Shown here: piece by piece, positions 33,614 through 44,714 of the stretch | Position numbering within the stretch: position 1 is the stretch's first letter | Layout: every line of letters begins with the position of its first letter | From: Sceloporus undulatus | Lineage: Eukaryota; Chordata; Lepidosauria; Squamata; Phrynosomatidae | Direction: 5' to 3' | Assembly (NCBI RefSeq): GCF_019175285.1 | Contig: NC_056530.1 | Coordinates: forward strand, 8,583,283 to 8,647,282 | Length of the DNA: 64,000 nt | The notes under the pieces: generated by a model | What the model was told of the DNA's origin: nothing | The model's input: the letters and a program-made list of their open reading frames with translations, nothing else | Database searches by the model: none | Program-made: the position numbers and the translations under genes

Positions 33614-34918
33614 CATAATTCATCTGAAATCCCCATGACATCCCTGTCTCTGGAGTAGGGAGGTACTGACCCTTCTGATTCCTTGTGTCACTTTCTGGCA
33701 ATCTCCCCACCTCCACCAAGCTTTCCAACCTGGGAGCAATTATCACCTTCCACCTGGGATAATCTCCTAATTCACTGACAAAACACACAAGCCTTATATT
33801 CTCTAGAGAGTGCTGCTAGCCTGGGCCTCTTCCTAGAGTTAATGAACAGATCACAGCAGTCCCTTGGAACAGCCCTTGGTAAACTGAGCAAGCTTTACTC
33901 CTGTCTCAGCATGTCTGCTTCTCTAAAGCATCCCAGGGGTCATACTGGGCATGGAGTTGAGCCAGAAGCCGTCAGTCAGCATCTCAGAAGACATACGGTG
34001 CGTGCAGAATGGTTAATTGCATACATTGCCTTCCCTACCTTGTCTTTTCAGGTGGCTTCACCTGAAGGAGTATGACACAGTCTACAGTTACAGGGGGGAA
34101 ATCAATCAGCTAAACATTTCCAGAAAGTTGCTGGCAGGAAGGGGACTAGAGAGCAAGCCATGTTCTGACTCTTTTAAGTCCCGGTCTTGCAGCTCTCTGC
34201 CCAAGAATGAAACAGATGAGCTTTGATCCTCCTTGAGCCATAGCAGAGGAGAGCACAGTGAAACACGTCCCATCATCTTAATCACCATGAGAGATGTCTA
34301 GGAGAAATAAGTTGGTTATTCTGCATCAGTAGACACGGTTACAATCAAATCATCTGCCAACAATTAGCTGAGTTGGAGGAAGATGAATTACATTTCTAAT
34401 TATTCTACACCCTCCGCCCCTTCCCACGGCAGTCCTTTTGCTGGGGGCAGAGAACCAAAAGCAACAACACATGGAAGGGTGATTCCCAACTATTTGAGCT
34501 TTTCTAGAAATGTCTGTTTGAGTGTCTGGAAGAACCTTTCCTAAAAGCCTTGCAAGGCTTAATCCTCACTGGGAGTTTATTTCAGTCCTGGAAACTGGAT
34601 TGCCAAAGCACTGAAATATGCAAAAAAACTAACAAAGAAACCTGCCTCTGAAAATTTCTGGAGCATCTCTCCATCTTACCAAATCATAAGGTACTTCCTT
34701 AGACATCTTGGATTAGGGGAAAACATTTTAGATGAAAGATAATATTTTATCAACTAATTTATTTATTGTCCCCTCCCCTCCCCTTCTCTCTTTAAAGAGT
34801 GTTGAATGGCATGAATATTTTTTCGTACTATACCCACAAAAGTTCTGTGAGCTAGCTTAAGCTAAACAAGACTGACTGGACCAAGATCCAATTTATCCAG
34901 TTGTTATCAATAACTCAG
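33614..34918. other. Intergenic DNA, nothing recognised
   Basis: 1.3 kb without a gene or repeat I can name. This is one of the longer unique stretches and a place to look for conserved non-coding sequence. Confidence 0.5.
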
Positions 34919-36105
34919 GGGCTGTGCAGAACACCCCTTTTAGAGCCAGATTGGGGCTGTGGCAACTGCATGCTGCAGCCCCAATCTGGCCTTTCTGCAG
35001 CGCAAAAAGTGGCTCCTTTTTGTGCCCTGGAAAGAGCTCCATAGAATCATAGAGTTGGAAGAGACCACAAGGGCCATCCAGTCCAAGCCACTGCCATGCA
35101 GGAACTCTCAGTCAAAGCATACCTGACAGATGGCCATCCAGCCTCTGTTTAAAGACCTCCAAAGGAGAAGACTCCACTGAAATCTCCAAGGAAGGAATGT
35201 GTTCCTCTGTCGAACAGCCCTTACTCTCAGGAAGTTCCTCCTAATGTTGAGCTGGAATCTCTTTTCCTGCAGTTTGCATCCATTGTTCTGGATCCTGTTG
35301 TCTGGAGCAGCAAAAAAACAAGCTTGCTCCCTTCTCAATATGACATCCCTTCAAATATTTAAACAGGGCTATCATATCACCTCTTAACCTTCTCTTCTCC
35401 ATGCTAAACATCCCCAACTCCCTGAGTCATTCCTCATAAGACATGGTTTCCAGACCCTTCACCAGTTTGGTCGTCCTCTTTTGGACATGGTCCGGTTTCT
35501 CAACATCTCTCTTGAACTATGGTGCTGAGAACTGGACACAATATTCCAGGTGAGGCCTGACCAGAGCAGAATAGAGTGGCAATATTACTTCCCTTGATCT
35601 AGACATAAGTCTATTGATTACATTGGCCTCTTTAGCTGCTGCATCGCACTGTTGACCCATGTTCAACTTGTTGTCTACTTGAACTGCCAGATTCCTTTCA
35701 CACGTAGTTTCATTCAGCCAGGTGTCCCCCATAATCCTATATCTGTGCATTTCATTTTTTGTGCCCTAAGTGCAGTAGGGCATTTCTCCATGTTGAAATT
35801 TTTTGTTAGCTTTGGCTCAGCTTTCTAATCTATTAAGGTCATTTTGAATTTTGATCCTGTCCTCTGGAGTATTAGCTACTCCTCCTAGTTTGGTGTCATC
35901 TGCAAATTTGTAAGTATGCCCCCAATTCTGTCATCCAAGTCATTGATAAAGAAGCTGCTGCTCTGGCGCTGCATCTAAACGCAGCGCCAGAGGAACACCA
36001 TGATGCCACATGCTTTGTGATGTCGTCAGGGCATGTGTCATGCGGACACCACCCCCTGACTCTGCCGTCAGGCCAGCCTTAATGGCCAGTCTGCAAGGCT
36101 GTTTG
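34919..36105 (+). mobile_element. GC-rich DNA element split by a CR1 insertion
   Basis: The left piece (34919-35040) has GCAGCCCCAATCTGG and GCGCAAAAAGTGGCTCC. The right piece (35949-36105) has GGCGCTGCATCTAAACGCAG, TGATGCCACATGC and GGGCATGTGTCATGCGGACA, ending TGGCCAGTCTGCAAGG. Together they keep the block order of 13222-13573. A CR1 copy sits between them. Confidence 0.5.
35041..35948 (-). mobile_element. CR1 LINE, 0.9-kb 3' portion
   Basis: It starts ATAGAATCATAGAGTTGGAA and runs through TTCAAATATTTAAACAGGGC and GTCCTCTTTTGGACATGGTC. The minus strand encodes [20 protein letters not shown] and INRLMSRSREV-type CR1 ORF2. It reaches further upstream (DLGDRIGGILTNLQMTPN-like) than the other 3' copies. 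Confidence 0.92.
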
Positions 36106-36296
36106 TGACCCTCAACCTAATTTCCTTCAAATGCTTGGTATGCAACGTCCATCCTTCCTAACATTTGGGGCTGATGTGAGCTGGGGTCCAAAGCATTTAG
36201 AGGGCAGCAAGCTAGAAGAGGCTGCTCTAACTACTGTGCCTCACTGTGCACTAAATTGAGGCTAAGAAGCTTTCCTTTTATAGCTCTACATGATAT

Positions 36297-36699
36297 CAGT
36301 GGCATCACTAGGGGTGTGTGGGTAGTGTGGGGACACCTGGTGGAGCTCTCCTTCCATTGGGGAGGACACTCATTTCGGCCTGCTGCAGGGTGGTGGTGGT
36401 GATGCTTGCACCAACCCCTCTTCTTTGCTGCTTTGGCTTTACCCCTAAGGAAGATGCCAAGGTGGCAAAAGAGGAGGGCTGAGAACATCCTTCTTGGCTT
36501 CAACTCTACCTGGCTCCCTCCTCAAGAGGAAGCCACATGGAGGTGAAGGAGGAGTGAGACTTCCTCCCCTCCCCTCCCTTCCCTCATTTGCTCTGGGAGG
36601 GCAGGCAGGTGAGCAGCCCATCAAGCAAGTGGGGAAGGCCACTGCCTCCCTGGCAATCCTCTCCCACATGGGGTGACACCAAACCTGGGGATGGCATTG
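36297..36699 (+). mobile_element. hAT-like non-autonomous element with target duplication
   Basis: It begins CAGTGGCATCACTAGG and ends CCTGGGGATGGCATTG, its imperfect complement. Flanks CATGATAT (36289-36296) and CATGATGT (36700-36707) agree at seven of eight bases, as expected for an aged 8-bp hAT duplication. There is no transposase frame. Confidence 0.75.
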
Positions 36700-36774
36700 C
36701 ATGATGTTATGAATTCATGACAGAAGGTGATGACACTCAGTTCAGTCTTCATTTGGATGAATCATAGAATCTTT

Positions 36775-36852
36775 GGCCTGTTACAGACAGGCCAAAATAA
36801 AGCTGCTTTGAGTCACTTTGGAGGAATGGTATTTTTTTTTCAATGATAGCAT
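36775..36852 (+). mobile_element. Harbinger-like MITE, left end only
   Basis: GGCCTGTTACAGACAGGCCA, AAATAAAGCTGCTTTG and CACTTTGGAGGAATGGTAT match the left end of the MITE at 62947. It is preceded by TTT and cut by the N run. Confidence 0.75.
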
Positions 36853-36924
36853 NNNNNNNNNNNNNNNNNNNNNNNNNNNNNNNNNNNNNNNNNNNNNNNN
36901 NNNNNNNNNNNNNNNNNNNNNNNN
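36853..36924. other. Assembly gap, 72 N
   Basis: A run of 72 N, not one of the round sizes used elsewhere in the window. Confidence 0.99.
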
Positions 36925-36985
36925 GCCCCACTTTCTTTTCTTTTGAAATTAAGAGAAATTCCTCCTGTGTGATAAACTCCTTTTC
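36925..36985 (-). repeat. Fragment of the element that hosts the 75-bp minisatellite
   Basis: CCCCACTTTCTTTTCTTTTG and AAATTAAGAGAAATTCCTCC are the reverse complement of 57893-57950, upstream of the 75-bp repeats. The sequence at 58 kb is therefore a dispersed element. Confidence 0.6.
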
Positions 36986-37360
36986 CCTGGCTTTTCCACG
37001 CAGGCCACCCTGCCTTTATCAGTTGAGATTTTCAGAAAGGCAGAGAAGGAAGCACCATACAGTCTAATATTTATTATGAGTCTTATTGCTGACTCATGGC
37101 TGGTGGGTGTTGTGCAGTCCTACAGAATTGCCTAATGTTATTGTGTCGTGAGGAGAAATGGGAAGTTCTGTCACCTGCTTGCTGAATGATCTAAATCTCT
37201 AGTATAAAGTGGCATCACTCCAGAGAAATAAACAGAACTGCACCAGCAGAATACAGTCAAACACACGTTGGAGGCGACATAACTTGGAGAATAACAATTC
37301 AAGGGGGTCACTCCCACTTGGGTATAACCCACTTCCCAATCCAGTTCCGCCTCACTTTCT

Positions 37361-37422
37361 GAAGCGATTCCAAAAGGTCCCTCATTCCCACTACGAAAAG
37401 GGACCTTTTGTAGAATCGCTTC
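37361..37422. repeat. Short strong hairpin
   Basis: GAAGCGATTCCAAAAGGTCC at 37361-37380 pairs with GGGACCTTTTGTAGAATCGC at 37400-37419 and the following TTC. The stem is about 20 bp with one small bulge and an 18-base loop. Confidence 0.8.
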
Positions 37423-37509
37423 TTTTCCTGGCCATTAGTTGGAGCCAGGGATGGTGGCAGCCCTTCAGCTGGTCTCCCCCCGCCCACCCCGGGAACCCCT
37501 TCGGAAGGC

Positions 37510-37600
37510 TTTCTCTCTTCCTTCCTTCCTTCCTCCCCTCCCTTCCTTTCTTCATTCTTTCCTTCCTTCTCCTTCTCTCCCTTTTTTTCCTTGCCCTGCT
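37510..37600. repeat. Polypyrimidine (CCTT)n tract
   Basis: A long C/T-only stretch with CTTCCTTCCTTCCT repeats. Low complexity. Confidence 0.85.
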
Positions 37601-38099
37601 CCCTTGGATGCAGCCCAGGCTGAGCTCCTGAGGGTTTCAAAGGGGGAAAGCCACGGCTGCTACCCGGTGCAGGCTGGACCCCTATTTTAGAACGGTCAAC
37701 ATTTGGTTCCTTAAGGGCTTCACCAGCTCCCTCCCTTCTTCTCTTTCTTTCTCCGCTAGTGGCAGACACATTTTTGCTCACGCCTCCTTAGAAACTTTCC
37801 TTTCTCATTTTTCAGATTACTCCTTCATATTTATTAAGAAACTAAATAAATAAAAGCAAAGAAAATAAAAAAATCCAAATGCACAAACTGAGAAAAATAA
37901 GGAAGATCAGCTTGGGCTTATCATAGGTCTAGCAAAGTCAGGAGCAAGTGTTTGGTTATCTGATGCAAACAAACAAGATGGCACCACTTCATTGTCCAAG
38001 TACAAAAGCTGACTGGTCTGGTGGATGAAACTTTCAATGACAATGGTCGTTATCACATGACTGAAATTGGAAATATAATCCAGTGTCATCTCAAACGCA

Positions 38100-39356
38100 A
38101 TCATGCATATTCACGTTATTGCAGTTTCGTGGGGGAGGGAGATAATATTAAAGAAGGCAAAAGGGCTGGAGAAAATAGGCAAACTGTCATAGAGGGAGCA
38201 AGACAAACAGTGCAAGGACCCAACAGTGAGAGGCAAAAAATCTTGCACAGACAGCAAATAAAGAGGACCTATGGTCTTAGATGTCTTTACATTAATGCAC
38301 AGAGCAGGGGAAATAAACAAGATGAACTCGAACTCCTAGTACAACAAAGCAAATATGATATAGTAAGCCTCACTGAAACCTGGTGGGATGAGTCTCATGA
38401 TTGGAATATGGAAATAGAGGGGTATAGCCTTTTCAATAAAAACAGGCCAAACAGGAAAGGAGGAGGAATGGCCTTATATGTCAGGGACATTTACACCAAT
38501 GAAGAGATCCAGGACATCAATACTGGAAGCCCAGTGGAGAGCATCTGGATAAGAATTAAAGGGGAGGGAAACAACAAGGATGTTATGGTGGGAGTCTACT
38601 ACAGACCCCCAAGTCAGACGGAGGAATTGTATGATGTCTTTCTTGGACAGATGACCATACACTCAGAAAGGAGAGATGTAGTAGTAATGGGTGACTTCAA
38701 CTACCCTGATATTTGCTGGAAGGCAAACTCAGCCAAATCCTCAAGGTCTATTAAATTCCTCACTTGTCTTGAAGACCATTTCATTGTCCAAAAGGTGGAA
38801 GAGGCAACAAGGGGGTCAGCTATTTTGGATCTGATCCTAACCAACAAGGATGACTTGGTTAATGGGGTGCAAGTGGTGGGATCCTTAGGTGGAAGTGACC
38901 ATGTTTTCCTGGAGTTTGTTAGTCATTGGAAAGGAGAAGCTAGTCAGACATGCATCCTAGACTTCAGGAGAGCAGATTTTTGTAAACTTAGAGAAATATT
39001 GGGGGTGATCCCATGGTCAGGAATACTAAAAGAGAAGGGAACTTCTCAAAAGGGAGATACTGAAGGCACAATTTCAAACAGTTCCAATGAGGAAGAAAAA
39101 TGGGAGATGTCTAAAGAAACCAGGACGGATGACTAAGGAACATTCAACTAAGCTAAGTTTTAAATGGGACATGTATAAGAAATGGAAAAAGGGGGAAATC
39201 ACTGAAGAAGCATTCAAACAAATAGCAGGCATGTATAGGGGTAAAGTCAGGAAAACTAAAGCACAGAATGAACTCAGGCTTGCTAGTGAGGTTAAGAACA
39301 ATAACAAGGGCCTTTTGGGTATTCCCATAGCAAAAGGAAGAAGAAGGAAATGGTAG
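38100..39356 (+). mobile_element. CR1 LINE ORF2 endonuclease fragment with long open frame
   Basis: An open frame ends at 39136 and holds an almost complete APE endonuclease. In order: LYINAQSRGNKQDELELLVQ, YDIVSLTETWWDESHDWN, GGGMALYVRD, VGVYYRPPSQ, VVVMGDFNYPDICW, ILDLILTNKDDLVNGVQVVG, GGSDHVFLEF. These are the CR1 endonuclease core motifs, with the catalytic E (LTET), GDFN and SDH boxes present. A frame change near 39087 leads into KWDMYKKWKKGEITEEAFKQ and KAQNELRLASEVKNNNKGLL, the linker before RT. It stops before the RT domain. The first 25 or so codons of the open frame (from 38021) are not CR1. It is a LINE fossil, not a host gene. Confidence 0.95.
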
Positions 39357-39370
39357 GGCCACTGCATGGA

Positions 39371-39456
39371 CAGGAACATAGCCAGGATTTAGTTCAGACT
39401 AAATGCCACCATTATAATGGGGCTTGGGCACGGCGGCGCGGCAGCACACACCAATC
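39371..39456 (-). mobile_element. hAT-like short element, partial
   Basis: CAGGAACATAGCCAGGATTT, then CACCATTATAATGGGGCTTG and GCGGCGCGGCAGCACACACC match the left part of 55246-55409. It directly abuts the CR1 fragment. Confidence 0.65.
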
Positions 39457-39950
39457 ATTGCATCTAAGTTTTGAGCTATGCTGGCAGTGGTATAATAGCC
39501 ACCGGTAGGGCCTCCCATACCAGACAGGTCACAACTGAAGGGTCTGACCAAGAGCGCCAAAGGGCAGGATGGGCTCTCTAGCCTTATGGCAACCATCCTA
39601 GGAGAAGGAAAACTCTAATCCCAAACCCGGGCAGATGGTGCTCGTCTAACCCTGTAAGGTCAACCATCTAACAGAAGGAAACTCTAATCAAACCTACGAC
39701 CCGAGGACCTCGCTGCCATTGTCCATGCTTGTCAAGGCCTCAGCAGTCGAACCTCTGGTTTAAAGGGTGAAACCAGTTCTGTGCACCCTGCGCTCCACCA
39801 GAAAAATCCATTGCACAGGCTCGAAGGATACATCCAACGTCATCAACGCGCTTGTAGAAAGCATGGATGAATCCTTCCTGAATCTTCATTCGTGAAGTAA
39901 AGCCAAGAAGAAGATGCACTGTAGTGCCTGGAAGCTGTCTTCTTGAAGGG
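39457..39950. repeat. Unclassified, clean-looking repeat-like segment
   Basis: GGTAGGGCCTCCCATACCAG, AAGGGTCTGACCAAGAGCGC and AACCATCTAACAGAAGGAAA form a dense, regular segment that I associate with dispersed squamate DNA, perhaps a LINE 5' region, but cannot name. It ends at a G run of about 20 (39945-39963). Confidence 0.35.
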
Positions 39951-40209
39951 GGGGGGGGGGGGGCAAGGAGGTATTAGATACATTCTCAAATGACTTATGC
40001 TACCCCCATCAAGTTCCAGATCTTAACCAATAGGGCTATGATATCCTTAGGATAATTATGGCCAAAGTCCAACTTATTATGCAAATGAGGTAGGGGAATG
40101 GTTTAGTTGTATCATACAATTATTGGGCAGAATTGTCTCCAAGGCCAGGATGGAATTTTGATGTGTCCCTAAAACTGAGAAAGTGGAATGAGCATAATTC
40201 TGCTTTTTT

Positions 40210-40405
40210 ATTCCAGGTATGAAAATGTCTAAAGTTGGACTGAATCAAGATCCTTATACATAAAATGAGCAGCAGGATGAGGTCAAGTGTCTACCTCATC
40301 CTGTGCATATATTGGCAAAAGCGTTTGTAAATCCTTCTGAATAAAACTTTAGTCTTGCTGACTTAAAAATGTTCTGGTCAGATATTTTCATGTCATGTCA
40401 TGTGG
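40210..40405 (+). repeat. Dispersed repeat with AATAAA signal, copy 1
   Basis: CTCATCCTGTGCATATATTG, TTCTGAATAAAACTTTAGTC and TGTTCTGGTCAGATATTTTC recur in reverse at 42295-42425. The polyadenylation signal suggests a retroelement end; an old solo LTR is one possibility. Family unknown. Confidence 0.4.
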
Positions 40406-40539
40406 CAGACTCTAGACATTTGGTTGCTTGTAGCAGAGATGTGTCACAACCAACTCCTTTTCATGTACAGAAATTGAGTGAAACAGATTCCTCCTTTAAT
40501 GCTAGTAAGAGGATGTCTTCTTCTTATTATTATTATTTT

Positions 40540-40625
40540 TATTCTTATTATATTTATTTGTATCCCGCTCTTTTCTCAAAACCGGGACTCAGAACGGCTT
40601 CAAAACATTAAAACAGTACAATTAA
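40540..40625 (-). repeat. L2-type 3' terminus, reversed, with (ATT)n
   Basis: A (TTA)n-rich run is followed by TTATTTGTATCCCGCTCTTT and AACCGGGACTCAGAACGGCT, the reverse complement of an L2-type 3' end. Confidence 0.6.
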
Positions 40626-40904
40626 AAACATAGGGGAAAAGTACATTAAAAAGGAATTAAATTATTACAGTATTAATACAGATAGTTATTAAAGGAATAA
40701 AACACAGTTTTAAAAGATAAAATTATATATATATATATAAAATGGTACAACATCCCAGCCTGTTCTTATAATAACTCCCTAAAAGCCTGTGTGAACACAG
40801 TTTTTTGGGGGGTTTTGGGCTATGTGGCCATGTGTGAACAAATAGGTCTTAACCTCCTGGTGGAAAGCCATGAGGATGAGTTGAGGCTTAGGATTGTATA
40901 TTTT

Positions 40905-40957
40905 AACCTTGTAAGCTGCCCCGATTGCATTTTGTAGAGAGGCGGGATATAAATAAA

Positions 40958-40996
<39 letters not shown>
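40905..40996 (+). repeat. L2-type 3' terminus with (ATT)n tail
   Basis: TTTAACCTTGTAAGCTGCCC, AGAGGCGGGATATAAATAAA and a following (ATT)n are the L2 3' end in sense orientation. Confidence 0.7.
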
Positions 40997-40999
40997 GGA

Positions 41000-41442
41000 G
41001 GAGCCATTCTGATCTCCCTGGGCAGGGAGCTCCAGAGTCTAGGGGCAACCACCGAGAAGGCCCTCTTTCACGTCCGCACCAATTAATAATAATAATTAAC
41101 AATAAAATTTATTTATATCCCACTCCTCTACAAGATGCAATCTGTGTTTGTGATGGCGTTGGGACGGAGAGAAGGGCTTTTCCAGAGGATCTCAGAGTCC
41201 GGGCCGGTTCATAGCAGGAGAAACAGTCTGCCAAACAGTGTGGACCTGAGCCATATTATAATAATAGTATTTATTTATATACCACCCAATCACTGGGAAT
41301 CCGAGCGGTTTACAACAGAGGGGATAATAGACAGTTCCCTGACCTCAGGCTTATAATCTAAAAAGACACAACACAAAAGGAGAAGGGAATGGTGGAGGGA
41401 AAGGGATGAGGTCCAGTGGTTCTTCTCTCCCTCTGACAAGTG

Positions 41443-41492
<50 letters not shown>

Positions 41493-41940
41493 TTTATAGG
41501 TAATAACCAGCACCTTGAATTGTGCCGGGAAACAAACTGGCAGCCAATGAAGCTGTTTCAACAGGGGTGTTGTATGATCTCTGTAATCTGCTCCTGTTAA
41601 CAGCCTGGCAGCAGCTCTTTGAACCACCTGAATTTTCAAAGGCAGCCCCATGTAGAGCCCATTACAGTAGTCCAAATGTGAGGTAACCAAGGCATGTACC
41701 ACCGTGGCCAAATCTGGCTTCTCAAGGAACGGGCACTGCTAGCTCAAAGTTTTAAATGTGCGAAAGAACCCCTGGTCACAGCAGAGACCTGGGTCTCCAG
41801 GTTCAAAGCTGAGTCCAAGAGTACCCCCAAACTGCAAACCTATGTCTTCAGGGGGAGTGTGACCCCATCTAACACAGGCTGGACCCAATGCACATGTGGC
41901 CCAATGTATGCAGAGGGAAGACTGCACATGAGTTCAGCTC
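41000..41940 (-). mobile_element. L2 LINE ORF2 C-terminal region, with inserts
   Basis: The minus strand reads TVVHALVTSHLDYCNGLYMG, then QRAAARLLTGADYRDHTTPL and LKQLHWLPVCFPAQFKVLVI, the diagnostic L2 C-terminus. Further 3' it contains APRLWSSLP-type sequence (41000-41090). It is interrupted by reversed L2 tails at about 41100 and 41262-41400 and by a (TA)n run, so it is a nest of L2 insertions. Confidence 0.82.
41446..41489. repeat. (TA)n microsatellite
   Basis: About 22 TA units inside the L2 C-terminal region. Confidence 0.95.
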
Positions 41941-42186
41941 TTTCTTCCAACAGAAGGCTCTGGGGAAACAGCCAGGGCTGCCATCACTGGTACCTATGGA
42001 AGAAAAAGCCCCCCCCCCCCCAAATCATGCTCATCTGGTCTTTTCAGCACCATGTTATTACGTCCTCTTAGATTTTCATCATGCTAATTCAATTAACTTG
42101 ATGTAAAATAAAGACTCAGATGATTGACTAGCCACTGAGAAGTACCACTGATTCTAACGACAGATGTGTGTGTATTGGGGGGGGGG

Positions 42187-42286
42187 NNNNNNNNNNNNNN
42201 NNNNNNNNNNNNNNNNNNNNNNNNNNNNNNNNNNNNNNNNNNNNNNNNNNNNNNNNNNNNNNNNNNNNNNNNNNNNNNNNNNNNNN
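42187..42286. other. Assembly gap, 100 N
   Basis: Exactly 100 N after a G run. Confidence 0.99.
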
Positions 42287-42294
42287 AAAATAAA

Positions 42295-42425
42295 ATAACA
42301 TGTCATGACATAAAAATATCTGACCAGAACACTTTGAAGGTAGCAAGTCTAAAGTTTTATTCAGAAAGATTATGAACCCTTCTGCCAGTGTATGCACAGG
42401 GTGAGGTGGGGTAATGCTCAGGTGT
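42295..42425 (-). repeat. Dispersed repeat with AATAAA signal, copy 2
   Basis: This is the reverse complement of 40285-40405 with moderate divergence (ATATCTGACCAGAACACTTT; AAGTTTTATTCAGAAAG). It forms an inverted pair 2 kb apart with copy 1. Confidence 0.45.
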
Positions 42426-42506
42426 CCTTGCAGGAAATGGATTATCATTAAGCTAAGGATGTATTCAGCAGCTAAGCTGGGCTGTACCTTTAAAAGAAAG
42501 TGGGGG

Positions 42507-42509
<3 letters not shown>

Positions 42510-42554
<45 letters not shown>
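42510..42554. repeat. (AT)n microsatellite
   Basis: About 22 AT units following GTGGGGGGAG. Confidence 0.95.
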
Positions 42555-42556
<2 letters not shown>

Positions 42557-43270
42557 TTCTGCGCCTAGAGGGCAGTGGAGCAATTTTGACTTTAAAAAGA
42601 AAGAGAGTGAAAAAGAGAGCAAGAGAAAAAGACGGCTTGAGAGAAGTGAGCTTTAACAACTCCTGATCCAGTCCCTGGGCATTCATTAATGTTTCATGGT
42701 GCTTTCAATTATTGCCTCCTCTGCCACTGCCATCATCTGTCTCTTCAAATCGACGGTATAATAACCACTCAAGCAGAAATCCACTCTTCTGTCTCTCCCC
42801 ATCACACCACTCCCACCCAGCCAGCTCCATGCACATTCCCTGAAATCTCTGCCAGTGTCTCTTGGAGACCCATCCGCCACATGGCTCTCCCATCTTCTGG
42901 GGGGGAGTGAATGAGAGGGGAGAGAAGAAAGCCTTGTGTAAGTGCCAGCTCTATACTGTAGAAGGAAGGCATCCCACATTGCTAATTTCCCTTCCTCTCT
43001 GACTCCAGGATCTTGTAAAAAAACATTTTCTGAGCTCTGTTACTGTGTGTGCCGCTCACCTTGACAGCTTACCAGATGGAAGCTGTAAAGGCTACAATGG
43101 AATGGATGCATCTTTACATGTTCAGCTGACCTGGTTCACCCCTAGGATTTGGAGCCAGCATCATGTGCCCTTCCAGATATTATTGGACTATAATTCCCAG
43201 CATTCTTCACCATTCACTGTGCTGGATAGGATAGCTGTGATTTGCATTCCAGCAACATTTGGAGGGCCTG
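42555..43270. other. Intergenic DNA, nothing recognised
   Basis: No gene. A short 'ctataattcccagcattc' fold-back piece lies near 43185-43260. Confidence 0.45.
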
Positions 43271-43274
43271 GTAA

Positions 43275-43518
43275 ACAAAAACAAACAAACAAGCTTCATT
43301 TATATACCACTTCATACCGCCTAAGCAGTGTCTAATGGGTTTACAACTGTAAGCTAATTTGCCCCCAACAGTCTGGGTACTCACTTTAACGACCTCCTCG
43401 GAAGGATGCAAGCCTGAATCGAGCTTGAGCCCTTTTGCTGGTCTTGAACTCGCAACCATATGATTTTGAGTGAGTGGCTGCAGTAAAGGCATTTAACCAC
43501 TGCGCCACCAGGGCTCCT
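43275..43518 (-). repeat. Squamate tRNA-derived SINE, near full length
   Basis: On the minus strand the head GCCCTGGTGGCGCAGTGGTT and the B-box-like GGTTGCGAGTTCAAGACC are tRNA-like. The body holds AAGCTCGATTCAGGCTTGCA and the tail TGTTGGGGGCAAATTAGCTT, ending near the CGGTATGAAGTGGTATATAA region. It is distinct from the Sauria SINE. Confidence 0.75.
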
Positions 43519-43649
43519 CCTGGTAGCTGACTCTTAGTTCAACACTGGCTATTGAGTAATGCCCTCTCCTTCCTCATGCTTGAGGGCAAAAAAATAGTTT
43601 AGGAGGCTGAGAACAGTTCAGTAGCATATTCAGGGGGTACAGGGGTTTA

Positions 43650-43810
43650 CAGGAACCACCACCACCCTGTGAATACCAAAATCCATGGATGCTCAAGTCT
43701 CATTAAATACAATGCCACAGTGAAATAATGTCCCTATATATAAATATATATACCAACCATAGATGGCTGAATGCATGGATAAAGAAACTGTGGATATAGA
43801 GGGTCAGCTG
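43650..43810 (-). mobile_element. Tigger/MER2-like element, partial
   Basis: AATACCAAAATCCATGGATG, CTCAAGTCTCATTAAATACA and CTGTGGATATAGAGGGTCAG ending in CTG with TA next are hallmarks of Tigger-type MITEs (MER2-like). The left end is eroded. Confidence 0.6.
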
Positions 43811-43811
43811 T

Positions 43812-44550
43812 ATAACTCAGCCCTCCAACAGAGCAGAACAGCCAGAGTCCATAAGTAAAAGTTCAGGTTCTGCCACTTGAATCTTCCTAACTGAGAACCT
43901 TATGCCTTTAATGAACAGAGCTAATGGTGTCAATCAATTTCCTTCAAGTGTCTCTGTTCTCTTCCAGTAGCTGGGATGGGGATGGCATTAGGAACCTTGT
44001 GTTTCTAATGTTGCAACTAGCCTGAAAGTGGTAAGGAGTGATAGAATGCCAGTTCAGGGTGTCCAAAATGCTAACCCCAGTGGCACAGTGTGCTCCCCCC
44101 CCATCTCAAAGGGAAACTGCAAGCCTCAGATCCTTGACACAAAAGCTCAAATAGTGCCACTAGTAATGATGTTCATGAATGACCACAAAGGAGGAAGAGG
44201 AGGTGGCAGCAGACTTAGTCATGCTTCAAATAGAACCACTAAGCAACAGGACTTAGGTTAGTCATGGCTGACTTGCACCACTGATGGAGGAAACTATGAG
44301 CATATGAGACTTGCCTGAAGCCACCTAGTAAATGGGTATCGCAGTGAATCTCAACTAGCTGCTTCCTCATTGAAAGTGGATGAAATGATAGCCTAAATCC
44401 TATTGGTTAGTCTCAGCTACAGAAGAGTTGCTGAATTAATTGTTGAATAGTGGATGAGACAGACAGATAAATCTCATTGATTCAGTGGACCTACACTAAC
44501 TGGAACTATCAATAAGATTTAGGTGGATGTCCTTTCCTTTCTATGCAGAT
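43812..44550. other. Intergenic DNA, nothing recognised
   Basis: No gene or named repeat. Confidence 0.45.
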
Positions 44551-44714
44551 ATTCTCCCTCAGAGTGTAGTGGAGTCTCCTTCCTTGGAGGTCTTTAAATA
44601 GAGGCCGGATGGCCATGTGTTGGGGAAGCTTTGATTGAGAGTTCCTGCATGGCAGAATGGGGTTGGACTGGATGGCCCTTGAGGTCTCTTCCAACTCTAC
44701 GATTCTATGATTCC
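44551..44714 (+). mobile_element. CR1 LINE 3' end
   Basis: CTCCCTCAGAGTGTAGTGGA to CCAACTCTACGATTCTATGA, a clean 160-bp CR1 end in sense orientation. Confidence 0.92.

Noticed and set aside
37209-37781. Overlapping frames of 140-157 codons on both strands
   Set aside because: Polypyrimidine/polypurine DNA yields Ser/Phe/Pro- or Lys/Glu-rich frames by composition.
38021-39136. 371-codon open frame, one of the longest with real protein similarity
   Set aside because: It is a CR1 endonuclease, with the linker to RT following in another frame; not a host gene.
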